From contig NC_003070.9 in assembly GCF_000001735.4 (NCBI RefSeq), forward strand, positions 3,658,001 through 3,722,000: DNA of 64,000 bases, written 5' to 3'. The DNA is from Arabidopsis thaliana. Its lineage: Eukaryota; Streptophyta; Magnoliopsida; Brassicales; Brassicaceae. The translations under genes and the position numbers were made by a program. Numbering within the stretch: the stretch's first letter is position 1; the number at the start of each line of letters is the position of its first letter. Positions 45,934 to 57,228 of the stretch are shown one piece after another. The notes beneath the pieces were generated by a model, which was not told where the DNA came from, ran no database searches, and worked only from the letters and a program-made list of their open reading frames with translations.

Positions 45934-48900
45934 TCATGCCATGAACAGATAATTCAAATCCTCCACAGAGAGATGCGATTCTCGACTACCGTTTTCATGT
46001 TCTCCGAATGCAGAAGCCACCATCTTTCTCTTCTTTTGCTGTGCAGTTCAATGTATGTTTTGTGAGTAACTTAGCTAATAGAGACTATAGTGGAAAAATA
46101 AAATAAAACATTGCAGAAATGATGTGAGACCTGGAGGGCCAATATGCGATCTTCAACTGTATCTTTTACTGTGAAGCGCACCACCTTTACTGGTCGTGTC
46201 TGTCCAATACGGTGTGCTCTGTCAATTGCCTGATCTTCTGTAGTCGGGTTCCACCATAAGTCCAGCATGATAACATGACAAGCTGCCACCATATTTAGCC
46301 CAAGACTAGCAGCTTTGAGAGACATTATCATTACAGAAACCTGAAGTAACAGCAAGAAAGCCAATCATCAGTATATCTATCATCATGTGTAACATAATGG
46401 CCGCAGAGGCAAAAAGAAAAACAAATGATCTTAAGCTGCATACATCAGGGAGAGTATTAAAATCTTGTACTGCTGCATCTCGAGCTGGTACTGTCATTTT
46501 TCCATCAAACCTTCTATACTGAATACCTGAACTCTTAAGACCAGCTTCAAGGAGGTCCAGCATCTTTGTCCATTGGGTAAACACAATGGCTTTTTCTCCA
46601 GCTACATTAACCACACCACCCACACTACTCTTCGCTGGAGTTGCAGGTAAACTGAATGACTTGTCAAGCTGCTGATTATTCTCTCCATTTTCGGAGCTCT
46701 GATTCACATCATTCATTACTGTCGCGGGACTCTGTGGTCTGCTCAGTGATTGCAAGATATCTAGAGCAGCCTTGATTTTGGATGAACCACATGGTAAATT
46801 TTCACAAGGCTCACCACTCCCAACAGGATCTGAAGTGGTACGATCACATGGGGCATCAAGTTTATGCAAGTCAAGCATAGCATTTTCCAGTGTTTCTCTG
46901 GAAAATAATGATGAAATTTCAAGTCCGACTTTGCAGTATGACAGTGGGCATTGATTATTATCGCGAGTAAGACATTCGCAAATGCACTGATTACAGAAAA
47001 CGTGACCACAGAGTGAAACAACAGCATCTTTAGGTGCAACCTATAAATGAAGAAGGGACACAATAAGAAACTCATGGTGAACATAAGAGAGTTTGACATC
47101 CAAATGCGAGAGATAACAACTCAAAGATCCAAAGCAGAGCCTTGGAGTTTGAAGGATTATTCACGAGTAGAGAGTCTTACATTGCAGATACCACAAATTG
47201 CCAGTGAAGCTTCTAAGCGATGCAGAAGAAAGGTTAGCTTCTCATATGGAAGCTTCTTAACCATTTCAGCTGAGGATGACCATGACAAACTGGATACTAG
47301 AAGAGGGTGGCCACAAGCTTGACGAAGACGCAGCAGCATCAACAAAATATTTACATAATTTTGCTTCACCGTTCCAGCTTCTGCATATTCCTGGCAATTC
47401 AAGTACGTATAAACAAAGAATCAACCTTCAATATCATTATAGAAAAAGAAGCAAATGTGTCTACACGTTCTATATGCGTCCATAATCATACCTTGAATTG
47501 GTCACGAGAGTCGCACTCTAGTTTTGAGTAGAAATCACGTTCTTCCTTGGTAAAGTCCACTCTCCTCAACTCGATGGACTTCGGAGGTAAAGAGATCACG
47601 GGTTTTCCATCGAGAAGTGTATCTAATGATTTTACTAGTTAGAACCCATAGAAAACTTTGATGTAACATCTACCGAAATTTAGCTTCATAATAAGAAGAC
47701 TGACCTTTAGTTCGTCTAAGCATTACTTTTTTCAGGATAGCCTGCAACGTTTTATATCCTTCCCCCGGGTAGCTACTGATGGGGTTCTTAATCGTTTCAC
47801 AAAACGTTTGGTAGCTAGAATAAGGATCATACTTAAGAAATCTGAAGTAGCTGTAGAGGTCAGCAATTGAATTCTGGATAGGAGTGCCAGACAAACACCA
47901 CCTACGCTTAGCATGAAGGCCTGAACATGCTATTGAAGCTTGGGTTTTGTAATTCTTAATGCTCTGAGCTTCATCTAGAACAACTCTAAACCATGAAACT
48001 TGCGCGAGAGGGCCAGACAGAAACTCAACAGGTTCACAATCCATATGTTTCCTCTTCTTTGTGCCCTTCTTTTGAGAATTTGGGAGATCTTTTTTGTTTG
48101 AGCCAAAACCAACAGATTCAACTCCACCATCATGTATGCCACCCTTCTCCTCATCAGCTCTATCACGAGGCTGTTTTGGAACTTCCACGCTCACAAGGGA
48201 ATATGTGGTAATGACGACATCATATTTAGCTAGCTCGTGAGGATCCTTTGTTCTGCTGCAACCGTGGTATACCAGCACAGAGAGATGTGCTTCAAGAGTA
48301 ACCTTCTTGCGTAATTCATCAGCCCATTGTCTCATCAAACTAGTGGGACAGACAATAAGAGTTCCGGCAGCTGGCCTTCCCCTCATCTTGCATAAACTAT
48401 CTTCGACAACTTTGTTTTCATTGAAAACCACTTGAGAGTGATCAGATTGATTGCATCCTCCATTCTTTGAATCTTCTTCACATGGTAGATAAGGTGTAGA
48501 CCGTTCTGTCAGTATAAGCGCTATTGTGGAAACTGTTTTTCCAAGTCCCTGCAGAAAAAGATAATTACACAAGGAAATTTTATAACATATATATTTGTTG
48601 TGCTGAACGTATAGTAAATGGTAATATTATATAGATTACAACAGTAGAAATTAACCTGATCATCAGCAAGAATGCCCCCAAAACAGGGGTTCCCGCTTGT
48701 CTCCTTTTGGGACATCCACGACAATGCAATACGCTGTTCATGTGTAATGTATGGTCAGTGTCGATTAACACTAAATATTCTAACAAAAACCCACCATCTA
48801 TTTGGAAAACCATATCAATTGAATAATATTAAGGCCTAAATCATCTTAGTTAAGCAAACAGAAGGACACTTTAAAAATAGACACGCAAAATCTAAAGTTC

Positions 48901-51302
48901 TACAGCCCGTCCCTTTAAACATCTACAGGGATGTTATCACTTTTCTAATAAAATACAAACCTGATGTCTAAGAAGCGACACTGCCAAGACACCGTCAGGA
49001 GGACTTGCTTCAGAACTATGCTGAGAAAGATCCTGTTATTTCAAGCAATGTCGTTAGACTTAATGAAATTGAATCAAAATCAAGAGAAAGGGATAATATG
49101 GGACAAAACTCATTGCAGTTTGGCCTTATATCACACATGCATCCAACATCAGAAGACTTAAACAAATACCTCATGCACAGAACACAAGAACAGACTTTGA
49201 ATCATTATAATATGCATCCGGTTATCAAGAAAACATCAAAGAGAAAAAAGTGAAAGTATGTGTGTCCAGGCGAGAATGGTATAAAAAAGAACAGACATTT
49301 TAAGGGCAATTAAGAAGAAGGCTTACACGCCTAAACACCACCAACCTGCAAGTCTGCATGAAAATTCATGTTTCCCTTGTTTGACTCAAACTTCAAGCCT
49401 CCACAATTATTAAGAGTTTGACTACCTGTAGAATGTTCTGAAGAAAACACTGGTCTCTGCACAGGTAGATATTGGTGTGGATTAACAAATTCACCATAGG
49501 ATTCTATTTTATGGATTTCAGAATCATCTTCTCGTTCGGGTATTCGTTTTGATGAAAGACTTTCAACTGTTCCAGAGCTGAAACTAGAAAGATTAAAGCA
49601 TGTCCTCTTAATATATTCATGGTCCTCGTCTCCTACCAGATAATCCAAAGACTCAGTGCGTGATGTTTCTGGGTCAGGATCTGTTACGTTTTGAAAACAG
49701 TCATCTGAATCAAAACAACTATAGAAGCTCCTGCCGTCAATATCTTGACCAGGGAAAGCAGTCTGAGGTGGGATAAAAGGGTATTCTTTCCCGACATCTG
49801 TCTGATAGGAGATTGCGCAATTAGAGACACCAGACCATGGCAGTGTCGTTCCTCCAACTGTATGAACATCACTACATCTACTATAGTTCCCAGGAATTGA
49901 ACTGTAAACCGTGTTCTCCAACGCAAGCTCTGGTTTAACCTTCATATGGACTGCTCTATTCTCCTGAAAACTGCTTGAACAATTATCAGGCTGCTCAAGC
50001 TCCTTTTCAACTTGATGACCATCAGAACTGTTGTATGGTTTGACACAGACAGGGGAAACTGAAGGAATGATTTCACATTTGAGGCTGAGTTCTCTTTCAC
50101 TGCTTACATCAGGCCCAGAATTCCTCTCTGAAGTTCCGTTATCGAATCCTACATGTCTATCAAAAACCATTCGGCTTGCACCATCCGACTGACAGTGGAT
50201 AAACTCATTCTTCAAGTCATTTAGCAGTTCTTCTTTCTTGGGAAAGAACTGAAATGCGTAACCAGGAACCAAATTGGGAGAAACTTCTGATAAGGGTGCA
50301 TCCATTGTATGGTGGCCATATGGTTCAGAGGAGGCACAGTCCACAATAGAACTGGAATTAGGGGAGAAATGAGACATCAGGGAAGAATTTTGCGTGGCTC
50401 CAATTCCTGAGTCATTTCCAGGCATGTTATTGAGATAGGTAGTCATCGTAGTGGGACTGCAAGGTGTAACTGCAACATGATATAACAATCAGTGAGAAAA
50501 TCTCTCAATTTTAGCTCCAAATGATAAGGAACATGAAAATTTTAAGAGAATAAAACCTGAAAACTTCATAGAGAAGGTTCATACATTTGGATTCAATTCT
50601 CATGTCATCCAGGATGGATACAGTGCCATCTTCACAATTTACAGGAAAGGAGACCACATTGCCACCGTAGTCAGAATAACAAGTCGCACTTAGTCCCAAT
50701 CGTCCATTCTCAGGGTCAGAAAATGAACTTGGCTCTGCTATTTCACTTTGTGAGGCTCCAAGACCATACAAATCCCGGTAAGGAAACCAACCAGTGGCCT
50801 GAGATCCTAAGCAAGAAACATATATACTTACAAACATTAAACAGTTACCAAGATGATCCTAATGGATTACGTGGTCCAATAAATCAAACCATTGAAATTA
50901 ATTCCACACTTCAATTCCAGGCAGAGTAATCAAAAGAAATGTGACAGTAAACAAAAGAGTCCTCTAGGTCTACTAACCACTTTGCATCAGTGTGTTCCTA
51001 AACTCGCCAGACTCTACCACAGATGAACCAACCGGAGACATTATTTCTTGACTAACCTGGAAGTAATCACTCAAAAGTTCAGTTTCGATCAGACGAGAAT
51101 CATTATAGTCCAGAAATTAAGCATTTGAACAACATCAGTTTTTCAATTGGCGAAACCATACCTCCATAGAAACAGGGCTTTCATCCAGAATCCGATAAAT
51201 CGCCTCTATGTCAATCATAAAATCCTCGTCGTCGGCTCCAAATTCAAAGCCACCAGAGAAATCATCCGCTTGCGACTGAAATACTGAATCCTTCTTACTC
51301 AT
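45934..51302 (-). CDS. SNF2-RING-helicase-like protein (Rad5/16-type chromatin ATPase)
   Basis: A 1266-residue protein from 12 exons (minus): 51302-51162, 51056-50978, 50806-50585, 50469-49346, 49020-48961, 48733-48656, 48548-47705, 47622-47492, 47390-47181, 47040-46444, 46340-46131, 46038-45934 (3801 nt). The acidic N-terminus is followed by about 500 Ser-rich residues with no domain I recognise. The SNF2 ATPase follows: Walker A GILADDQGLGKT (about 562-573), Walker B box DEAQ in [11 protein letters not shown], and [10 protein letters not shown]3HC4 RING (about 959-1000, CGIC through CPLSYC) splits the helicase lobes. HELICc carries [13 protein letters not shown] and [12 protein letters not shown]. 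This order defines the FRG1/FRG2 class of SNF2-RING-helicase proteins, linked to RNA-directed DNA methylation in Arabidopsis (family knowledge). The positional match is At1g11100. Telobox-like AAACCCTAA words lie just upstream. Confidence 0.92.
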
Positions 51303-52363
51303 GACGAACCCAAACCCTAAGTCTGAGAATAAGGAATCTAAAACCCTAACTCGAAAAAATCCAGCACAAAAAACCGACACTCAGAGAAGAAGTTTCTCCC
51401 GGAGAACTAGTCAAACACGAAATCGCCGACGAAGTGGATACAAAGACTTCGCGATTTGGGGGAAAAAAAACTTGCGAGTAGGTTTTTGGAAACGACGAAT
51501 TTTAATTTGAGAAGAAGGTTCTAGAGTAGTAGTTGGGGATGATCCAGGCGACTTTTATAGTGCCGGTGAGGTTTTTTTCTTCTCTCTGAAATGGGAAAAG
51601 GTAAGAGAAAGAGACGCAGATTTAAATAAGAAACGGTCGAAGAAGTTGGCTTTGTTTTTTTTTTTTTTTTTTTAACACGAAGTTGGCTTTGTTTTCTTTG
51701 TATTTTTGTATTGGTCAATTTTTTTATTAGTAATCATGCGCCGTTATATCTTAATTTTTAATTAATGTTTTCTGCAACAAAGTATAGTTAATTTGCTGAC
51801 GACAAAAACACAAAAGTAGAAATATATTGCTTAAGAGAAAAGCATTAATTATTTCCAACGTTTTCTATACTCATATTTTTCCTTATTGTTTACAGGTTTG
51901 ACCAAAAACATTAGATTAGTGAATCTTTTTCCAAAACAAAAGATTTACCAATTTTTTCTTATATTAATTAATGTATAAGTAAAATGTTCCTATATAGATC
52001 ATTAAATCATATCAGAAATTTTAACCTTTATGTTTCCTACCAAAAATGACACTTACTGAAAACATAGAAATTAAAATTATACCATTTTTGGGGAAATTAC
52101 ACCTAAACCAATCTTGTTACGATTTCAACCGCGTCGGTTTATTAACGGTTCGGCTAAAGGCCGGTTTAATAATGTTTATAAATATGGGTTTAGGATTGAA
52201 ATTTCGCAGGCTTTTTGCAGGAACGGAACCTCATGCGAAAAATTCGATCATGCGATCGTTTCGTCTCAAGAACAGGTAATACTTGTGTTGATTGGATAAA
52301 GATTCATCATGCGAAACAGAGTACGTAGTAGTGTTCTAATGTCACTCTTCTTTTCGTAATCAG
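51303..52363. other. Divergent promoter region between SNF2 and GID8-like genes
   Basis: 1.06 kb between divergent start codons. Near the SNF2 ATG there are telobox-type words (CAAACCCTAAG about 51310; AAAACCCTAAC about 51341). A poly(T) micro-insertion lies at 51642-51695. The AG just before the GID8-like ATG (TAATCAG) suggests a leader intron. No separate gene is seen. Confidence 0.5.
51642..51695. repeat. Poly(T) micro-insertion with about 17-bp target-site duplication
   Basis: GAAGTTGGCTTTGTTTT occurs at 51642-51658 and 51679-51695. Between them are T15 and AACAC. Part of the T run is ambiguous between duplication and tail. It lies about 340 bp upstream of the SNF2 start codon. Confidence 0.75.
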
Positions 52364-54108
52364 ATGGCAGATAACGAAGGGAATCTGGTAAATATATTCA
52401 TCTTCATCGGTTTTTTTTTTTGAATCGGAATGTTATGATTTCGAATGCTACTGTTTTTGGCTTCTTTTCTTATTCAGATTATAGAGATTGAAGATGATGA
52501 TGATATGGTAATGTATTCATCGATCTTCACCAATTGTGTTTCTTTGTATTTACGACCTTTTTTTCTAATCAGAATGAAGTGAACCAAGTAGACGAAGAAA
52601 ATCAGTATATAGTGGAGGAAGCGGACGAAGAAAATCAGGTGGAAGCAGAGAACGAAGAAGCTCAGATATCAGAGAACGAAGAATTTGTGATTCAGGAACA
52701 ACCGAAGAAACTGATCATGAGTGATGTTTGGGAGCAGTATCTGACAACTGCGGAAATTCGGAAAGAAGACATGAACAGGCTCGTGATGAACTTTCTTGTG
52801 GTTGAAGGATATCTAGAAGCTGTGGAGAAATTTCAAAAGGAATCTGGAACTAAGCGTATCCTCTTTCAACTTGTGGAAGAACTTTCTCAGATTCTTTCTA
52901 GTGCTTGGTGTGTTATCTGGTCTCTGTTATTTCCTTAACAAGAAACAGCAGAAGTAGGTGTTGCGAGCATCAGTGACAGATTGGCTGTTAAAAGGGATAT
53001 CGAAAGCGGAGATCTTGAGGATGCTGTTGAGAAGTTGAATGCTATAAATCCTGAGGTACAATGCCTCACATTTTCATGCAAACTGATCATTGGCGTGGAC
53101 ATATGTGATGTTGCTTTTCTATTCCTAACAGGTCACAGTTTCTAACCATATGAGAGATTGTGGTATTTGCAGATACTGAAGACGAATTTTTCTCTTAATC
53201 AGCAGAGGTTCATAGAACGAATCCGCATAGGGGTGACAATTAAGGAGACCTTTAATTTTGCTGAGAAAGAGCTTAAACCATTGGTAGAACAGAACGTAAG
53301 TCTTTTTAACCGTTGAATCACTTTGTGTCCTGTTAGTACGTATCTCATGTCTTCGATTCATCTCTTATGGGACTTTAATCAATTTATGTTATGTCATCAT
53401 ACTAATAGTTTACTTAGGTTTCAATAACGCTTAAAGATGATGTTGTCTATGTGTAATGAATCTATATCTTGCTTGCTGAGTCCACAAATGCCACTGATCT
53501 TTGATCCTATTAGAGTATACTGAAACATCACGGTCATAAAACTTTCCACAACTTATGCAGCTGGCGTTTCTGGAAGAATTGGAAAAAACTATGGCTATAC
53601 TCCGTTTTAGAGATCTCCCTGACATCCCGGAGGCAGAGAGAGAGCTTCTTGACAACTCACGGTGGTTTAAGACAGCTGCCGAAGTAAATGCAGCGATTCT
53701 TACTAGCCAGACTGGTCTAAAATGTAAGTGATCAACTTTCTTACTAGTTATGGCTTAAGATAGCAAGTAAAACAATGAGCTTAAACCTCCAGCACAGTTC
53801 ATATGCAAACAATATATAGGATCAATCGGTTATGATGCCAAAAACTGTTATAATTACAGTGAGACAGCTATTTTTACATTCCGTAGTTTCCCACATGTGT
53901 CATCAAGATTTCCTCTTGAAACTTTGTCAATATACTAAGTCGATGATGATCTTATGTTTGTGACTTAACAGGTCCCAAACTTCTAGACTTGTTGAAGATG
54001 TTGACTTGGACTCAGAACCAACTGGATGAAAAAGTAGAGTACCCACGCATGAGTGTTTTGCCCACTGGCCAGCTCACAGTCATAAACCCGCCATGGCCAT
54101 CAGAATGA
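52364..54108 (+). CDS. GID8-like LisH/CTLH/CRA-domain protein with acidic N-terminal extension
   Basis: A 288-residue protein from seven exons: 52364-52387, 52478-52507, 52573-52855, 52949-53055, 53173-53295, 53561-53723, 53972-54108 (867 nt). The first two coding exons are only 24 and 30 nt. Residues 1-65 are highly acidic and repetitive (DEENQ twice). LisH spans about 84-113 (MNRLVMNFLVVEGYLEAVEK), followed by CTLH (LAVKRDIESGDLEDAVEKLN) and a CRA domain to the C-terminus (LAFLEELEKTMAILRF, LLKMLTWTQNQLDEK). This is the GID8/Twa1 subunit architecture of the CTLH (GID) ubiquitin ligase complex (family knowledge). It diverges from canonical plant GID8, so a retained ligase role is an inference. 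I fixed the exon 4 acceptor at 52948 because it gives SGTKPEVGVASISDRLA, matching GID8. Confidence 0.88.
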
Positions 54109-55219
54109 TTCTTCACCTCTTTCAGCAACTAAAGGCTCTGCCAAAGGGAACATATATAGTGAAATTTTAACCTGATCAGTTACAAGAACATGAGAAGACC
54201 ATTGCTTCGCATTGTATATTTTGATTGACATGAAGTGTTTTGGCCTTACATTTATGATAAAGTCATTTGCTTTCTGATGGAAAAAATATTGGACCACTTG
54301 GTGGTAGCAGTAAACAAGAGAGGTTGGTTACTGGTTAGGCTTTTATTCTCCAACATGGTACGATTCCTAGAGAGCTACTTGTGAAGTTGGTATTGAATTG
54401 GTTTTTAAGTTTGTTGAGTGTTTGACCAACTAAAAAAGTTGCTTCTTTGTCTCCTTATTGCATGCACTGTTCTTCAATGTACTTTATAATCTCTGCTTTG
54501 CTTATCTCTACCTCTCTCACCTAAGAAGATCGTTGCAAAAACTAATATGTCCGGAATAAATATAGCATGTTTTATAAGAATGTTAGGTGCGAGTCAATGG
54601 TGTTCCTAGTTTCTAGTTCAAGTAAGTGATTAACTGATTCGAAATTGATTAGTGGATAAATATACTAAATCTTAACGAATTATAGACTTATAGTAACATT
54701 CAGTCATCTAACGAAAATAAACGCATTTTTTTCCACATTATTAAACTTAAACTCAAAAAAATTCCAATTTTAGTTGTTTAGCAAAATGGTCAAACCATAT
54801 AAAAAAAAAAAAATTAACGTTGGAACTTACACAGAGATTAGTACGCAAAAAATGTGTTTATAGTTTCAACTTTTAAACAACCATTTCTCGTTTGTTTTCA
54901 AAGTGGTCAATAAGTAATTTCGGCATCTGCATTGGAATATGCACAAAGTGATACTTTAAAGTGTGTTCACGATTTCAATTGTTACCAAAAATAAAATCGA
55001 TAATTAGAAGCTTGATTCGAAATTAGAATGATCGATGACTTGTCGAGATAATTGCTTACAACCATTTGAAGTACATTGAAACAAAAGATTCAAGTTTTGA
55101 CGAATAAATCTCTAAAAGAAACAACAAATTTGATGGTAAATAACACAAAGAAGAGAGAGAGAGAAACTGAAACAAGTGTGACTGTAAAGAAATAAGAGAA
55201 AGAAAGAGATTTGACATGG
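54109..55219. other. Convergent spacer
   Basis: 1.1 kb of AT-rich DNA covering the GID8-like 3' UTR and the 3' UTR of the small minus-strand gene. No other gene is supported. Confidence 0.45.
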
Positions 55220-55456
55220 TCAAAATTTGACAGAAACAACATAAATCAAAGTGATTCTGTGGAGTTTACAGTTACAGTCGCCGGAGAATCTCTGAGGATT
55301 CTCTACTCCGTCGTCGAAGTTTAAAGCATAACTCCAAGGATCATACTGAAACATAGTTTGCTTCTTCTTCTTCGTCTTCTTCACCGCAGCCTTCATCCTC
55401 CGGAACATCTTTTTCCGGTACTGATTCACCGCCTCGAATCTATCCTCTAATCTCAT
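55220..55456 (-). CDS. Small conserved plant protein with QYDPWSYALNFDDG motif (unknown function)
   Basis: A single-exon 78-residue protein. It has a basic helical N-terminus (MRLEDRFEAVNQYRKKMFRR, then VKKTKKKKQ) and the motif FQYDPWSYALNFDDG, followed by a variable tail with CNCK. I have seen similar QYDPxSYALNFD motifs in small uncharacterised plant proteins, so I call it a real gene, but the function is unknown. The basic cluster could be a nuclear localisation signal (inference). The start at 55456 is the only ATG in frame. A purine-rich leader follows upstream on the minus strand. Confidence 0.75.
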   Translation of the reverse strand: MRLEDRFEAVNQYRKKMFRRMKAAVKKTKKKKQTMFQYDPWSYALNFDDGVENPQRFSGDCNCKLHRITLIYVVSVKF

Positions 55457-57228
55457 TTTTACTCAGAAAATTCAGTTTCTGGAATTAAGCGTAAAAGGGT
55501 CTTTTGAAAATGGATGAAAGTTTTGATCTTTTTGGAGCAGAAGAAAGAGAGGAGGAGGAATGAAGGAAAAAGTTAGCAGCTTTTTTAAAAATGGGAGTTG
55601 AATTCGTGTGAGGAATTTACATAGGGGGTCACGAGAAAGAGATATAACAGAGGAAGAGGAAGAAGAAGAAACTTTGGGCAGAGTGCCTAAAACATCATTT
55701 TCGGATACTCTGTTTCTTTTTTTATTTTATTGTTCAACTGTTTGGTCTTTGTCTCCTACTATCTTAACGAATCAATATTCCTTTTTTTCTTTCTTACAAT
55801 TAACATTCTTTTTTTTATATACTTCAAAAATATAAATAAATTCAAAAACCTTTAGAGATTTTGAAATGAATTTATCTAAGAAAATCAAAAATTTGACAAA
55901 TAAAATCGGATATACTACAATTTCGTTGGTTGTTGAGATTTTGTTTTTGTTTTTACTGTTTCTAGGAATAATAATGCTAAATTTTACTTGTTTATTTTGA
56001 GATTTTAAAAAAAAAATGTCAAATAGTAAAAGAGTGATTGATTGTGTTGTAGTTTTTGGTCAATACAAATGTTTAAAAGTAGGATTAGGGCTTAATACTG
56101 TACTTGTCGAGACTTAAGACTGTACAAGTGCATTAAGTGACTATTAGATAAAAATCTCATAGCAACTATCCAAACAATATGTCATTATGTGGATCTCAAA
56201 TTCCGTGTGGTAATTTTAAATCGAAGATGAAAGAATCGGAGATTAAACCTTTCGTTGAATAACAAAAAAAAAAAACTAAAGTTGTAGGTAATGTGGGAAA
56301 TGAATTAGTCATTCCATGTCAACCTTTACTTCTGTGTTTATAGCGCCGTTCCATCATAAATACGTGTTTTGTAAAGTTTTTACTCGAGTTTTGCTCTTTT
56401 ACCTCAACATTTATTGTCGATATTTGCATGTTTTGATACCAGAGTTTGAATTCAATGAGAACTTGTGAAATGTTGAGGTTTGAAATGGACTTTGGTTACT
56501 TCACAATTGTTTATTCAGCTCGACGAGACTTTTTTCAATAATATTTCATGTAAATGGGCCTGTACTAAGATTTCTTGTGCAAGATCCAACACCAACAACA
56601 CTTGATGAGAATTAATCAAACAATCAGAGAAAACATACATTAACCTAATTAATACCAACATTAGAGACCACTTAGCTCGTATATCTATCATCAAATACGA
56701 GGAGAGATTAAACCAAATTGAGAGGAATATTGTTTCCTGTCTTATTCTGGTTTTAATTTTGGCTTTGATTGGTGGAAAAAAAGAACTCAACGTAATCACT
56801 TTTTTATGCTTAGACATGCAGTGTTAGTGTATACTTTAGGATTAACTAATTACTGTACTAATTAAAAATAATGATCGAATCACGCCTGTCTTTAATAGGT
56901 AACAAAGTGTTGATCGTGGCTCAAAGATTCTGCATATATTTTCTTAATTACTTTAGTAAACAAAAATTCACTATTCTCCTCTCTTTGTAAGTTTTTCGAG
57001 AAAAGCTGAGCAATAAAGGACAACATGTGTGTCCCCGAAAAGTTACAATTTTTTTCCTTTCTTTTTTAATTTCTCTTTAAATCCCAAAACTTTCACTTTC
57101 TCACATATTAACCCCACTTGCTTCCTCTCTTCCTTCTCCTTCTTCATCTTCTTCCCTCATCTCTCTCTCTTCTCTGTATCAACCCAAAAACGAAGAACAT
57201 TGAAGCTTCTTTACTTTCTCACACATAA
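55457..57228. other. Intergenic region
   Basis: 1.77 kb of AT-rich DNA between divergent genes. The region at about 57000-57228 is a pyrimidine-rich leader (CTTCTTC, TCTCTCTC) of the next plus-strand gene. I saw no gene in between. Confidence 0.45.
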
